Shown here: positions 48,342 through 58,013 of the stretch, piece by piece
How the letters are laid out: each line of letters starts with the position of its first letter
How positions within the stretch are numbered: position 1 is the stretch's first letter
Assembly (NCBI RefSeq): GCF_003626535.1
Contig: NZ_RBAL01000016.1
Location: 1-64,000 of the forward strand
From: Streptomyces hoynatensis
GTDB taxonomy: Bacteria > Actinomycetota > Actinomycetes > Streptomycetales > Streptomycetaceae
Length of the DNA stretch: 64,000 bases
Direction: 5' to 3'
Translations under genes and position numbers: made by a program
Notes under the pieces: generated by a model
The model's input: only the letters and a program-made list of their open reading frames with translations
What the model was told of the DNA's origin: nothing
Databases searched by the model: none

Positions 48342-49610
48342 TCACGATGCCTCCGTCGTCCTGGGGCCGGCCGTGCCGGCCAGCTCGCGGGCGCGGGCGC
48401 GCGCCCTGGTCTCCGCTTCGAGGACGTCCGGGAGCGCCGGAGAAGTTCCTGAGCCGGCCGTTCCCTGTTCCTCGACCACCCGGGCGACCGTGTCCACGAT
48501 GCCGGTGAACGGCAGCAGGCCGGCGAGGAAGGCGTCGACGCACTCCTCGTTGGCCGCGTTGAACACCGCGGGGGCGGTACCGCCGAGGCTACCCACATGG
48601 CGGGCGAGCGGCACAGAGGGGAAGGCGTCAGTGTCCAGCGGCTCGAACTGCCAGGTGTGCGCGCGGGTCCAGTCCACGGGGGCGGCGGCGCCCGGGACGC
48701 GCTCGGGCCAGCCGAGGGCCAGGGCGATCGGCATGCGCATGTCGGGCGGGCTCGCCTGGGCCAGCGTGGAGCCGTCGGTGAACTGCACCATGGAGTGGAT
48801 GTACGACTGGGGGTGCACGACGACCTCGATGCGGTCGAAGGGGATGCCGTAGAGCAGGTGCGCCTCGATCACCTCCAGGCCCTTGTTGACCAGCGTCGCC
48901 GAGTTGACGGTGATCACCGGCCCCATGTCCCAGGTGGGGTGGGCCAGCGCCTCGGCCGGCGTGACCCGGGCCAGCTCGGCGCGCGGGCGCCCGCGGAAGG
49001 GCCCGCCGCTGGCCGTGACGATCAGCTTGTCCACCTCGGCCGCCGTGCCGCCGAGCAGCGCCTGGAAGAGGGCGGAGTGCTCGGAGTCGACGGGCACGAT
49101 CTGCCCCGGCTTGGCCAGCCGCGTCACCAGCGGGCCCCCCACGATGAGGGACTCCTTGTTGGCCAGGGCGAGGACGTGGCCGGCCTCCAGGGCGGCGAGG
49201 GTGGGGGCCAGGCCGATGGAGCCGGTGATGCCGTTGAGGACGGTGTGGCAGTCCCCCGCCGCCAATGCGGCGGCGGCCCCGGGCCCGGCCAGGACCTCGG
49301 GCAGCGCCCGCCCCGGGCCGAAGCGGGCGCGCAGCGCCTCGCGCAGGGCGCCGGCGCGGTCCTCGCGGGCGACGGCGACCGTCCGCACCCCGAGCCGTTC
49401 CGCCTGCTCGGCCAGCAGCTCGGGGCGCCCGCCGGCCGCGGAGATCCCGGTGACGCGGAAGAGCCCGGGGTGGCGCAGGACCACGTCGACCGCCTGGGTG
49501 CCGATCGAGCCGGTGGAGCCGAGGAGGACGATCTCCTTCGGGCCCTCGGGCGGGGGCTGGGCCGGGTAGCGCAGGTGGGGGTCGGCAAGGCACGCGGGGC
49601 TCTCGGTCAT
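48342..49610 (-). CDS. dxr: 1-deoxy-D-xylulose 5-phosphate reductoisomerase
   Basis: The 422-residue NADPH-dependent enzyme makes methylerythritol 4-phosphate in the MEP isoprenoid pathway. The nucleotide motif LLGSTGSIGTQ is at about residues 29-39. Family blocks follow: LANKESLIVGG, the metal-binding DSEHSALFQ, TASGGPFRG and HPTWDMGPVITVNSATL. The ATG at 49610 is chosen within a much longer open frame. It begins a dxr-M50-ispG cluster. Confidence 0.96.
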   Translation of the reverse strand: MTESPACLADPHLRYPAQPPPEGPKEIVLLGSTGSIGTQAVDVVLRHPGLFRVTGISAAGGRPELLAEQAERLGVRTVAVAREDRAGALREALRARFGPGRALPEVLAGPGAAAALAAGDCHTVLNGITGSIGLAPTLAALEAGHVLALANKESLIVGGPLVTRLAKPGQIVPVDSEHSALFQALLGGTAAEVDKLIVTASGGPFRGRPRAELARVTPAEALAHPTWDMGPVITVNSATLVNKGLEVIEAHLLYGIPFDRIEVVVHPQSYIHSMVQFTDGSTLAQASPPDMRMPIALALGWPERVPGAAAPVDWTRAHTWQFEPLDTDAFPSVPLARHVGSLGGTAPAVFNAANEECVDAFLAGLLPFTGIVDTVARVVEEQGTAGSGTSPALPDVLEAETRARARARELAGTAGPRTTEAS

Positions 49611-49723
49611 CCCCCCATTGTCCCCGCTCCCCTGCGGGCGCCGCCCCGGCCCTCGGAACCCGCCCGCGGCGCACGGGCGACGGCGCGCGGGCGCCCGGGC
49701 GCGGCGCAGGGCTCCGTCCCGGC

Positions 49724-51622
49724 TCAGGGGATCGTGCGGTGCAGGTCCTGGCCGCTCGCGGGCCCGCCCGGCGCCTCGGCGATCCAGGGGCCGGGCGTGG
49801 AGGGGTCGAGGACGCCCTCCTCCAGCCAGGCGCAGCTGCCGGACTGCACGGCCTCGGTCAGGGCGCGGTCGGGGGCGTCGGTGTTGTGCCACAGGCGGCG
49901 GAAGAGCTCCTCGGTGCGCTGCCTGGCCTGCCGGCAGAAGGCGTCGGCCAGCTGGTAGGCCTCGCGGGGGTGCGCGCCCTCGCCGCGCAGCCGCTCGGCC
50001 CGGGAGCAGGCCGCGGTGATCGCGAACAGCTCGGCCCCGATGTCCACGATCCGGCCGAGGAAGACCTGCCTGCCCTCCAGCCGGCCCTGCCACCTGGACA
50101 TGCCGTAGAACGTGGCCCTGGCCAGCCTGCGGGCGGCCCGCTCGGCGTAGCGCAGGTGCACCGAGAGGTCGCCGTACCGCGGGACGCGGAACTCGCCGAA
50201 GGCCAGGGGCAGCTGCCCGCGCCCGGCGGCCAGCCGCGGCAGCCAGCGGACGTAGAAGGCGCCGGCGGCCAGGGCCGCCCTGCGCTTCCTGGCGGAACTG
50301 GCCTCGGGGTCGACCAGGTCGCCCGCCACGGACAGGTGGGCGTCCACCGCCTCGCGGGCGATCAGCAGGCGCATGATCTCCGAGGAGCCCTCGAATATCC
50401 GGTTGATCCGCAGGTCGCGCAGCAACTGCTCGGCGGGAACGCCGCGTTCGCCGCGGGCCGCGAGGGAGTCCGCGGTCTCGAAGCCGCGCCCGCCCCGGAT
50501 CTGGACCAGCTCGTCGGCCATCCGGCAGCCCATCTCGCTGGCGTAGAGCTTGGCGAGGGCGGCCTCGATGCGGAAGTCGTGGCGGCCCACGTCGGCCAGC
50601 TCGCTCGCCAGCTCGACGACGGCCTCCAGGGCGAAGGTGGTCGCGGCGATGAAGGAGATCTTGGCGCCGATGGCCTCGTGCTCGGCGATGGGCTTGCCCC
50701 ACTGGACCCGGGCCGCCGACCACTCGCGGGCGATCTTCAGGCACCACTTGCCCGCCCCGACGCACACCGCGGGCACCGAGAGGCGGCCGGTGTTGAGGGT
50801 GGACAGGGCGATCTTGAGCCCGGCGCCCTCGGCCCCGATCCGGTTCGCGGCCGGCACCCGGACCCCGTCCAGCCGGGTGACGCCGTTCTCGATGCCGCGC
50901 AGGCCCATGAAGGCGTTGCGGTGCTCGACCGTGATGCCGGGCGAGTCGGCCTCCACGACGAAGGCCGTGATGCCGCCGGGGGCCTTCGCCATGACGACGA
51001 GCAGTTCGGCGACCACGCCGTTGGTCGTCCACAGCTTGACGCCGTTCAGCACGTACTCGTCGCCCTGCCTGGTGGCCGTGGCGCCCAGCCGGGCCGGGTC
51101 GGAGCCCACGTCGGGCTCGGTGAGCAGGAAGGCGGAGATCGCCCCGCGGGCGCAGCGCGGCAGGAAGGCGCGGCGCTGCTCCTCGGTGCCGAACTGCTTC
51201 AGCGGCTGCGGCACGCCGATGGACTGGTGCGCCGAGAGCATGGCGCTCACCGCCGGGCTCGCCGAGGCGACCAGCGCGAGCGCGCGGTTGAAGGTGAGGT
51301 GGCTGAGCCCGAGGCCGCCGTACTCGGGGGCGATCTTCATCCCGAACGCGCCCAGCTCGCGCAGCCCCGCGACCGTGCGGTCGGGGATGCGGGCCTCGCG
51401 CTCGATCCGCCGCCCGTCGATCCCGGTGCGGCAGAAGGCGGCGAGGCGGGCGAGGAACTCCTCGCCGCGCCCGGCCTCCTCCGGGTCCCGCGCCGGGCCG
51501 GGGTGCACCAGGTCGAGCCGGAATCTGCCCAGGAAGAGCTCCCTGGCGAAGCTCGGCCGCCGCCACTCCTGCTCCCTGGCGGCCTCCGCCACCCGGCGCG
51601 CTTCCTGCTCGGAGACCGTCAT
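49724..51622 (-). CDS. Acyl-CoA dehydrogenase
   Basis: The product has 632 residues. The usual acyl-CoA dehydrogenase domains are present: an N-terminal helical part (GLSHLTFNRALALV), the middle FAD/substrate block (AFLLTEPDVGSDPAR and KLWTTNG), and the C-terminal helical part (QIRGGRGFETADS, RINRIFEGSSEIMR). About 150 extra residues at the C-terminus make it like the larger FadE-type members. The ATG at 51622 has GAGGTGAG upstream. It is probably a cytosolic beta-oxidation enzyme. It is divergent from the LacI gene. Confidence 0.93.
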   Translation of the reverse strand: MTVSEQEARRVAEAAREQEWRRPSFARELFLGRFRLDLVHPGPARDPEEAGRGEEFLARLAAFCRTGIDGRRIEREARIPDRTVAGLRELGAFGMKIAPEYGGLGLSHLTFNRALALVASASPAVSAMLSAHQSIGVPQPLKQFGTEEQRRAFLPRCARGAISAFLLTEPDVGSDPARLGATATRQGDEYVLNGVKLWTTNGVVAELLVVMAKAPGGITAFVVEADSPGITVEHRNAFMGLRGIENGVTRLDGVRVPAANRIGAEGAGLKIALSTLNTGRLSVPAVCVGAGKWCLKIAREWSAARVQWGKPIAEHEAIGAKISFIAATTFALEAVVELASELADVGRHDFRIEAALAKLYASEMGCRMADELVQIRGGRGFETADSLAARGERGVPAEQLLRDLRINRIFEGSSEIMRLLIAREAVDAHLSVAGDLVDPEASSARKRRAALAAGAFYVRWLPRLAAGRGQLPLAFGEFRVPRYGDLSVHLRYAERAARRLARATFYGMSRWQGRLEGRQVFLGRIVDIGAELFAITAACSRAERLRGEGAHPREAYQLADAFCRQARQRTEELFRRLWHNTDAPDRALTEAVQSGSCAWLEEGVLDPSTPGPWIAEAPGGPASGQDLHRTIP

Positions 51623-51870
51623 CCCGCTCACCTCGCACTCGCGACGGCGCAACTGGTTGCTATGTACCCGATGCGGGAGATTCGTACCTGTTTTCGCCGC
51701 GCTTTCGCCGTCTTTTCGCCGCCAGTCCCGCCGCTTGCCCGCCGCTTGCCCGGGTCTGTTCCCGCCGCCGTTCCCGCCGCCGTTCCCCGGCGCTCCTGCG
51801 CGCCGCCGTCCCCGCCGGGGCGTTCCCGGAAGGGGGCCGGGTCGCCCGGGAAACGGGCGCCACTCGGGCG

Positions 51871-51884
51871 TTGAAGCGCTTCGA
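51871..51884. promoter_or_regulatory. Operator palindrome O1 (TTGAAGCGCTTCGA)
   Basis: It matches the perfect TCGAAGCGCTTCGA at 61891 in 13 of 14 bases. It is one of four copies, all in front of genes of the sugar cluster, and is probably bound by the LacI protein encoded at 51978. Confidence 0.75.
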
Positions 51885-51947
51885 CATCTGTCTGGACAGC
51901 GGCAGTTGAGCGGAATAAGGTCGACGGGATTGCATAGCCATCCCCTG

Positions 51948-51961
51948 TCGAAGCGCTTCAC
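51948..51961. promoter_or_regulatory. Operator palindrome O2 (TCGAAGCGCTTCAC)
   Basis: It matches TCGAAGCGCTTCGA in 12 of 14 bases and keeps the full GAAGCGCTTC core. It lies 16 bases before the lacI start, so it would block transcription or initiation there, consistent with autoregulation. Confidence 0.75.
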
Positions 51962-51977
51962 ACTCCCGGGAGAGCAG

Positions 51978-53051
51978 ATGGTCACTCTCGCCGAGGTCGC
52001 CCGGCACGCGGGCGTCTCAGCCAGCACGGTGAGTTACGTTCTCAGCGGCAAACGGACCATCTCCTCCGGCACCAGGGAACGCGTCGAGCGCAGCATCAGG
52101 GAACTCGGCTATCACCCGAACGCCGGCGCCCGCGCCCTGGCGAGCAGCAAGTCGAACATCATCGCCCTGATGATGCCGCTGCGCACCGACATGTACGTCC
52201 CGGTGATGATGGAGATCGCCATCGCCGTGGCCACCACCGCCCGCGAGCGCGGCTACGACGTGCTGCTGCTGACCGGCCAGGAGGGTCCCGAGGCGGTGCG
52301 GCGGGTGGTCGGCAGCGGGCTGGCCGACGCCATGATCCTCATGGACGTCGAGCTCGAGGACCAGCGGCTCCCGCTGGTGCGCGAGAGCCCACGGCCCGCC
52401 GTGCTCATCGGCCTGCCCGCCGACACCAGCGAACTGACCTGCGTGGACCTGGACTTCGCGGCCACCGGCCGGCTGTGCGTGGCGCACCTGGCCGAGCTGG
52501 GGCACCGCGAGATCGCGGTCGTCGGCGAGGCCGCCGCGGTGTACCAGCGGCACACCGGCTTCGCCGAGCGGACCCTCCTCGGCGTCAGGGAGGCCGCGGC
52601 CGAACTCGGCGTCAGGGTGCTGCACCGGCCGTGCGAGGGCAGCTACGAGTCCGTGGCCGGCACGCTGTCCCGGATCTTCGACGAGCGCCCCGCCACCACC
52701 GGCATCGTCGTCCAGAACGAGGCCGCCATAGGCCCCCTGCTCAGCCTCCTGCGGCAGCTGGGGCGCGCGGTGCCCGAGGACATCTCCGTGGTCGCCGTCT
52801 GCCCCGACCAGGTCGCCACCCAGACCTCGGTGGCGCTGACCTCGGTGGCCATCCCGGCCCACGAGATGGGGCGGCGGGCCGTCGAGCTGGTGATGGCCAA
52901 GGTCGAGGCGCGGGGCGCGGGACCTGCGGGAAACGGCGCCGCCACGGCGCCCCAGGCGACCGCCACCGGCGCCTGCACCGAACTGCTTCCGCCGCAGCTG
53001 ACCGTACGGGCCAGCACAGGACAGGCCCCCGCACCCACAGGAGCGCAGTGA
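51978..53051 (+). CDS. LacI-family transcriptional regulator of the glycoside cluster
   Basis: The 357-residue repressor has an N-terminal LacI helix-turn-helix (VTLAEVARHAGVSASTVSYVL) and hinge (residues 1-60), then a periplasmic-binding-protein-like sugar domain. The tail after about 315 is Ala/Pro-rich. The ATG follows GGGAG at 51978. Two operator palindromes lie just upstream, and two more precede the other transcription units, so it probably represses the whole cluster and itself. GH31 follows with a GTGA overlap. The inducer is probably a cluster-derived oligosaccharide. Confidence 0.9.
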   Translation: MVTLAEVARHAGVSASTVSYVLSGKRTISSGTRERVERSIRELGYHPNAGARALASSKSNIIALMMPLRTDMYVPVMMEIAIAVATTARERGYDVLLLTGQEGPEAVRRVVGSGLADAMILMDVELEDQRLPLVRESPRPAVLIGLPADTSELTCVDLDFAATGRLCVAHLAELGHREIAVVGEAAAVYQRHTGFAERTLLGVREAAAELGVRVLHRPCEGSYESVAGTLSRIFDERPATTGIVVQNEAAIGPLLSLLRQLGRAVPEDISVVAVCPDQVATQTSVALTSVAIPAHEMGRRAVELVMAKVEARGAGPAGNGAATAPQATATGACTELLPPQLTVRASTGQAPAPTGAQ

Positions 53052-55138
53052 ACGAGTCCTCCCCGGCACCCGAGCAGGCCGCTTCGCCCACCCCCGCTGC
53101 GCCGCCCCCACCCACTCCCCCGGTGTCTCTCGCCGAGTCCTCCCCCACCCGCGGCACCTTCCGGGCCCGCGAGGGTGCGCTGGAGTGGAGCGGGCGCCAG
53201 GAGACGCTGCGCGTCGAGCCCTGGGGCCCCGACGCCGTCCGGGTGCGCGCCCGGCTCGGCGGCCCGGTGACCGAGGGCCTGGCGGGCGCCCTGGCGACCG
53301 AGCCCCCGGCCGGCGGGACGGCCACGGTGCAGATCGGCGCCGAGGCCGCCACGCTCACCTGCGGGGCGATCACCGCCGAGGTGAGCGCCGGCGGCATGGT
53401 CCGCTTCCTGCGCACCGAGGACGGCGCGGAGCTGCTGGCCGAGGAGCGGGCCCACTTCTGGTGGCCGGGCCCGCGCCTGTACACCGCGACGGGCAACGGC
53501 TACCACCGCCTCGAACAGCGCTTCGCCGCCTACGAGGGCGAGCGCCTCTACGGCCTCGGGCAGCACCAGCACGGCCTCCTCGACCAGAAGGGCGCCGTGA
53601 TCGACCTGGTGCAGCGCAACGCCGAGGTCTCCATCCCGGTGCTGACCTCGAGCCGCGGCTACACCCTGCTGTGGAACAACCCGGCCGTCGGCCGCGTCGA
53701 GCTCGCGCACAACGGAACCCGCTGGGTGGCCGACAGCGCCCGGCAGATCGACTACTGGATCACCGCGGGCGCGCCCGCGCGGGCGCTGCGGCGGTACGCG
53801 GTGGCCACCGGCCTGCCGCCCATGCTGCCCGAGTGGGCCGCCGGGTTCTGGCAGTGCAAGCTGCGCTACCGCACCCAGGAGGAACTGCTGGGCGTGGCAC
53901 GGGAGTACAAGCGCCGCGGGCTGCCCCTCTCGGCCATCGTCTGCGACTTCTTCCACTGGACGCACCTGGGCGAGTGGAAGTTCGACCCGGCCGAGTGGCC
54001 CGACCCGGCGGCGATGGTGCGGGAGCTGGAGGAGCTCGGCATCAAGCTGGTCGTCTCGGTGTGGCCCTCGGTCTCGCCACTCAGCGAGAACCACGAGGAG
54101 ATGGAGCAGCGCGGCTACTTCATCGGCACCGAGTACGGGCCGGTGGCGCACGCCGACTGGCCGGACAAGGAGGTCGCCTCCACGGTGCAGGTGGCCTTCT
54201 ACGACGCGACGAACCCGGAGGCCAGGAAGTTCGTCTGGGGCAGGGTGCGCGACAACTACCTGAGGCCGTACGGGATCTCGGCCTACTGGCTGGACGCCTG
54301 CGAACCGGAGATCAAGCCGGGCTTCCAGGCGAACCTCCGCTACCACGCCGGCCCCGGGCTCGAAGTGGCGAACGCCTACCCGCGGGACAACGCCAGGACC
54401 TTCGCCGAGGGGCTGTGGGAGGCCGGCGAGCAGGAGGTGCTCACCCTCAACCGGTCCGCCTGGGCGGGCAGCCAGCGCTGGGGCGCCGCGCTGTGGTCGG
54501 GCGACATCGGCACGGACTTCGCGACGCTCCGCCGCCAGGTCGCGGCCGGCCTCAACACCGCCCTGTGCGGCATCCCCTGGTGGACCACGGACATCGGCGG
54601 CTTCCACGGCGGCGACCCGCAGGACGCGGCGTACCGGGAGGTGCTGGTGCGCTGGTTCCAGTTCGGCGCGCTCTCGCCCCTGATGCGGCTGCACGGCTTC
54701 CGCGAGCCCGGGATGCCGCTCGGGCCCACCATGACCGGCGGGCCCAACGAGGTCTGGTCCTACGGCGCCCGGGCGGAGCCGATTCTGGCCTCCTACCTGC
54801 GGCTGCGGGAGCGGCTGCGGCCCTACGTGATGCGCCTGATGCGCGCCGCGCACGAGGAGGGACTGCCCCCGATGCGGCCGGTGTTCCTGGAGTTCCCCGG
54901 GGACGAGGCGGCCTGGGAGACGGCCGACGCGTACCTCTTCGGCCCCGACCTGCTGGTGGCGCCGGTGCTCGAGGCCGGGGCCAGGCAGCGGACGGTGCGG
55001 CTGCCGGCGGGCGCGCGCTGGCAGGACGCCTGGACCGGCGAGGAGTACGAGGGCGGCAGGGCGGTCACGGTGCCCGCTCCCCTGGAGCGCATCCCGCTGT
55101 TCCTGCGCGACGGGGCCCGGCTGCCGATCGCCGAGTGA
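53048..55138 (+). CDS. GH31 alpha-glycosidase, probable alpha-xylosidase
   Basis: The 696-residue protein has a Pro-rich leader (residues 1-30) and no signal peptide. The GH31 barrel has nucleophile D416 in YWLDACEPE and acid/base D486 in WSGDIGTDF. The LDxxEPE form of the nucleophile motif fits alpha-xylosidases that act on xyloglucan oligosaccharides. It starts with GTG overlapping the lacI stop (GTGA), so it is in the lacI operon. The activity call is inference from motif and neighbours; alpha-glucosidase is possible. The gene ends at a shared hairpin with GH12. Confidence 0.85.
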   Translation: MNESSPAPEQAASPTPAAPPPPTPPVSLAESSPTRGTFRAREGALEWSGRQETLRVEPWGPDAVRVRARLGGPVTEGLAGALATEPPAGGTATVQIGAEAATLTCGAITAEVSAGGMVRFLRTEDGAELLAEERAHFWWPGPRLYTATGNGYHRLEQRFAAYEGERLYGLGQHQHGLLDQKGAVIDLVQRNAEVSIPVLTSSRGYTLLWNNPAVGRVELAHNGTRWVADSARQIDYWITAGAPARALRRYAVATGLPPMLPEWAAGFWQCKLRYRTQEELLGVAREYKRRGLPLSAIVCDFFHWTHLGEWKFDPAEWPDPAAMVRELEELGIKLVVSVWPSVSPLSENHEEMEQRGYFIGTEYGPVAHADWPDKEVASTVQVAFYDATNPEARKFVWGRVRDNYLRPYGISAYWLDACEPEIKPGFQANLRYHAGPGLEVANAYPRDNARTFAEGLWEAGEQEVLTLNRSAWAGSQRWGAALWSGDIGTDFATLRRQVAAGLNTALCGIPWWTTDIGGFHGGDPQDAAYREVLVRWFQFGALSPLMRLHGFREPGMPLGPTMTGGPNEVWSYGARAEPILASYLRLRERLRPYVMRLMRAAHEEGLPPMRPVFLEFPGDEAAWETADAYLFGPDLLVAPVLEAGARQRTVRLPAGARWQDAWTGEEYEGGRAVTVPAPLERIPLFLRDGARLPIAE

Positions 55139-55186
55139 GGCGGCCGGCCCGGCCCCGGCAGGCTCCGCCCCGCGTGGGCGGGGGAC

Positions 55187-55216
55187 GGACCCGGCGAAGG
55201 TGCGTTCGCCGGGTCC
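55187..55216. terminator. Bidirectional terminator between GH31 and GH12
   Basis: GGACCCGGCGAA at 55187-55198 pairs perfectly with TTCGCCGGGTCC at 55205-55216 around a six-base loop. It lies between the stops of convergent GH31 and GH12 and probably terminates both units. Confidence 0.85.
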
Positions 55217-55237
55217 GCTCGGCTCCGGGCGCGGGGC

Positions 55238-55942
55238 TCAGCCGGCGGTGACGCTGAAGTTGTTGGTGCGGAAGGTCAGCCCGCCGGGGGACGAGGTGAT
55301 CTCGTAGCCGAGCTGCACGTCGCCGATGACCTCGCTCTGCGACATCCAGCCCTGCTGGGTGATCCAGTCCAGGATCGGCAGGATGTCGATGGTGCCCTGG
55401 GTGGAGTCGCCCTGGCGCAGGAACGAGTAGACGTTGTTGCTGCCGTTGCTGCCCCGGTAGACGGTCCAGCCGTGGCCGCCCAGGCTGACGGTGGCCACCT
55501 GCGAGCCCAGCGGGCCCACGGCGCCGTTCCAGTTCACCCAGAGCATGATCTCGTTGCCGTAGTCGCTGTCCCAGACGTCGTAGGCCGTGTTGTAGGCGCC
55601 CGAGCTCGGCACCGTCACGTTGTAGCTGCTGGTCAGCCTGGAGAGGTCGGCGATGGTCCGGCCGACGACCCGCTTGGCGTTGGGGTAGGACTTGATGCCG
55701 CCGGTGTTGGGGTGGTCGGCGGTGACGGTCCAGCTCGCGCCGGAGTCCGCCGCGATGCACTGCGACCCGGCGCCCGAACCCCAGATGTTGTTGTAGACCG
55801 TGTAGCCGTTGGGGTCCGTCCAGTTGCCCCACTGGTCACACGACTGCCAGGCGGCTGCCTGGGCGGTGCCCGCGTTGAAGCCGATGACGGTCGCCAGGGC
55901 CAGGGCCGGGGCGAGCATCATCGTGCGGATGCGGCCTTTCAT
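55238..55942 (-). CDS. Secreted GH12 endoglucanase/xyloglucanase
   Basis: The 234-residue protein has a signal peptide (MKGRIRTMMLAPALALATVIG, cleaved near AQAA at residue 30) and a single GH12 beta-jelly-roll domain. The catalytic residues are E131 (GNEIMLWVNWNG) and E214 (LGYEITSS). There is no carbohydrate-binding module. GH12 enzymes cut beta-1,4-glucan or xyloglucan backbones. The GH31 and GH42 neighbours favour xyloglucan. Its ATG overlaps the GH42 stop (ATGA). It is the last gene of the solute-binding protein-permease-GH42-GH12 operon and the only clearly secreted enzyme of the cluster. Confidence 0.92.
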   Translation of the reverse strand: MKGRIRTMMLAPALALATVIGFNAGTAQAAAWQSCDQWGNWTDPNGYTVYNNIWGSGAGSQCIAADSGASWTVTADHPNTGGIKSYPNAKRVVGRTIADLSRLTSSYNVTVPSSGAYNTAYDVWDSDYGNEIMLWVNWNGAVGPLGSQVATVSLGGHGWTVYRGSNGSNNVYSFLRQGDSTQGTIDILPILDWITQQGWMSQSEVIGDVQLGYEITSSPGGLTFRTNNFSVTAG

Positions 55943-57957
55943 GTGCGGCTCCCTTCGAGGGTGGGGGAAAGGGCGGCCACGCCGTAGCGGCCGAGAGTGA
56001 TCTCGGCCGCGTGGGCGCGGCCGGTGAGCAGGTCGCGCGACGCCAGGTAGGCGCCGGGCAGGGGGACTGTGACCTGCTCGGGTCCGTGGTTGAGAAGGAA
56101 GAGCAGCTCCCCGCGGCGCACCGCCTCGACCCCGGCGGGCAGCCCGGGCAGCACCGGGTCCACCCCGGCCGTCTCCGCGGCCTGTGCGAGCAGCGCGGCA
56201 AGCGCCCGGTGGCCGGGCAGCGTGGAGACGTACCAGGCGGTGCCCTCGCCGTAACGGGCCCTGGTGACGGCGGGCCGGCCGGCCAGCTCGCCCTCGGCGT
56301 AGGCGGCGACGGTCTGTGCACCGGCCAGGTCGAGGTCCTCGCGCCAGAGGCTGCCGGTGCTGCCGTCGCTGAGCCGGACCGTGTCCCCCGGGGGCAGGGG
56401 CCACCAGTCCTGCACGGTCCCGATGCCGAGGACGCGCCGCAGCCTGGCGTCCACCCCGCCCTCGCGGACCCGGTCGTCGGGGTCGGCGACCCCGGTGAAG
56501 AAGCCGCACACCAGGGTGCCGCCGCCGCGCACCCACGCGGCGATGTTGTCCAGGGCGGCATCCGACAGCAGGTAGAGCTGCGGGATCACCACCAGGCGAT
56601 AGCCGCCGAGGTCGGCCTCGGGGTGGGCGAAGTCGCAGGTGAGGTTGCCCGCCCACAGGGCGCGGTGCCAGGCGCCGAGCAGTTCGGGGTGGTCCACGGC
56701 CGCCGAGGGGCGCGCCGGCTGGCTGCCCGCCCACCAGGCGGCCCAGTCGTGCAGGATCGCGATCCGCGCCGGGACCTCGGCGCCCGCCACGGGCGCCAGC
56801 CGGGCGAGTTCGGCGCCCAGCTCCCGCACCTGCCGGAAGGTGCGGGAGCCCTCGCCCGCGTGCGGCAGCATCGCCGAGTGGAACTTCTCGCTGCCCTGCC
56901 GGGACTGGCGCCACTGGAAGAAGCAGACCGCGTCCGCGCCGCGGGCCACGGCCTGGAGGGACCACAGCCGCATCAGCCCCTCCGGCTTGGGCTGGTTGAC
57001 CTCCCGCCAGCTGACCGCGGAGGCGGCCTGCTCCATCAGCATCCACGGGCCGCGGGCCTGGGAGCGGGTGAGGTCCTGCACCAGGGCGCCGTAGGCGGCC
57101 CCGCCCGGCTCGCCCGGGCCCGCGGCCGGCTCGGGGTAGAGGTCCACCGAGACGACGTCCTCGGCGGCGGCCCAGCGCCAGCCGTCCAGGCCGGCGAACA
57201 GCGGCATGAAGTTGGTGGTGACCGGCACCTCGGGGCTGTGCGCGGCGACGGCGTCGCGCTCGGCCGTGAAGCATTCGAGGAGCGCGTCGCTCGTGAACCT
57301 GCGGAAGTCGAGCACCTGGCTGGGGTTGCGCAGGTACTGCGCCCGGCGCGGCGGGAGGATCTCCTCCCAGGCGTCGTAGCGCTGGCTCCAGAACGCCGTG
57401 CCCCACGCCTCGTTCAGGGCGTCGAGCGTGCCGTACCTGGCGCGCAGCCAGGTGCGGAAGTGGGCCGCGGTGGTGTCGCACCAGCAGGCGGTCCCGTACT
57501 CGTTGTTGATGTGCCACATTCGCAGCGCCGGGTGGCGGCCGTAGCGGCGGGCCAGCGCCTCGGTGATGCCGAGCGCGTGCTCCCGGTAGGCGGGCGAGGA
57601 GGCGCAGAACTGGTTGCGCGCGCCGTACCAGACGACGGCGCCGTTCTCGTCCCGCGGCAGGGTCTCCGGGTGGCGGGCGCCGAGCCAGGGCGGCGGGGAG
57701 GCGGTCGGGGTGGCGAGGCAGACGCCGATGCCGCCCTCGTGCAGCAGGTCGAAGACCTCGTCCAGCCACTCGAAGTTCCGCGCCCCCGGGCGCGGTTCGA
57801 GGGTGGCCCAGGAGAACACGCCCACGGTGGCCAGATTCACCCCGGCCTCGCGCATCAGCCGGACGTCCTCCCGCCAGACCTCCCTGGGCCATTGCTCGGG
57901 GTTGTAGTCCCCGCCGAAGAGCAGCCTGCCCCGAGTCGCCCGTTCCAGCGCGGCCAT
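55939..57957 (-). CDS. GH42 beta-galactosidase
   Basis: The 672-residue cytosolic enzyme has the GH42 catalytic pair E153 (HINNEYG, acid/base) and E309 (WMLMEQ, nucleophile), in the TIM barrel. A trimerisation-like domain and C-terminal beta domain follow. The start MAALERATRGRLLFGGDYNPEQWP is typical. It would remove galactose from imported oligosaccharides. The gene lies 56 bases after the second permease and overlaps GH12 by four bases. Confidence 0.94.
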   Translation of the reverse strand: MAALERATRGRLLFGGDYNPEQWPREVWREDVRLMREAGVNLATVGVFSWATLEPRPGARNFEWLDEVFDLLHEGGIGVCLATPTASPPPWLGARHPETLPRDENGAVVWYGARNQFCASSPAYREHALGITEALARRYGRHPALRMWHINNEYGTACWCDTTAAHFRTWLRARYGTLDALNEAWGTAFWSQRYDAWEEILPPRRAQYLRNPSQVLDFRRFTSDALLECFTAERDAVAAHSPEVPVTTNFMPLFAGLDGWRWAAAEDVVSVDLYPEPAAGPGEPGGAAYGALVQDLTRSQARGPWMLMEQAASAVSWREVNQPKPEGLMRLWSLQAVARGADAVCFFQWRQSRQGSEKFHSAMLPHAGEGSRTFRQVRELGAELARLAPVAGAEVPARIAILHDWAAWWAGSQPARPSAAVDHPELLGAWHRALWAGNLTCDFAHPEADLGGYRLVVIPQLYLLSDAALDNIAAWVRGGGTLVCGFFTGVADPDDRVREGGVDARLRRVLGIGTVQDWWPLPPGDTVRLSDGSTGSLWREDLDLAGAQTVAAYAEGELAGRPAVTRARYGEGTAWYVSTLPGHRALAALLAQAAETAGVDPVLPGLPAGVEAVRRGELLFLLNHGPEQVTVPLPGAYLASRDLLTGRAHAAEITLGRYGVAALSPTLEGSRT

Positions 57958-58013
57958 CGCCGATCCCTCACTTTCTCTTGCGCCCGACGATTCCGTGCGT
58001 CGCACGGCGTGGG

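Larger units (their letters stand above)
51623..51977. promoter_or_regulatory. Divergent region with two LacI-type operators
   Basis: This 355-base gap lies between the acyl-CoA dehydrogenase and lacI starts. It holds two palindromes with core GAAGCGCTTC, at 51871-51884 and 51948-51961, on the lacI side. A -35-like TTGAGC at 51906 lies between them. The left 200 bases are GC-rich with no clear signal. Confidence 0.65.

Noticed and set aside
48342..51638. Single 1098-codon frame spanning dxr and the region beyond
   Set aside because: Only the dxr part is coding in that frame. The upstream part is an off-frame reading of the acyl-CoA dehydrogenase gene, which is complete in its own frame.
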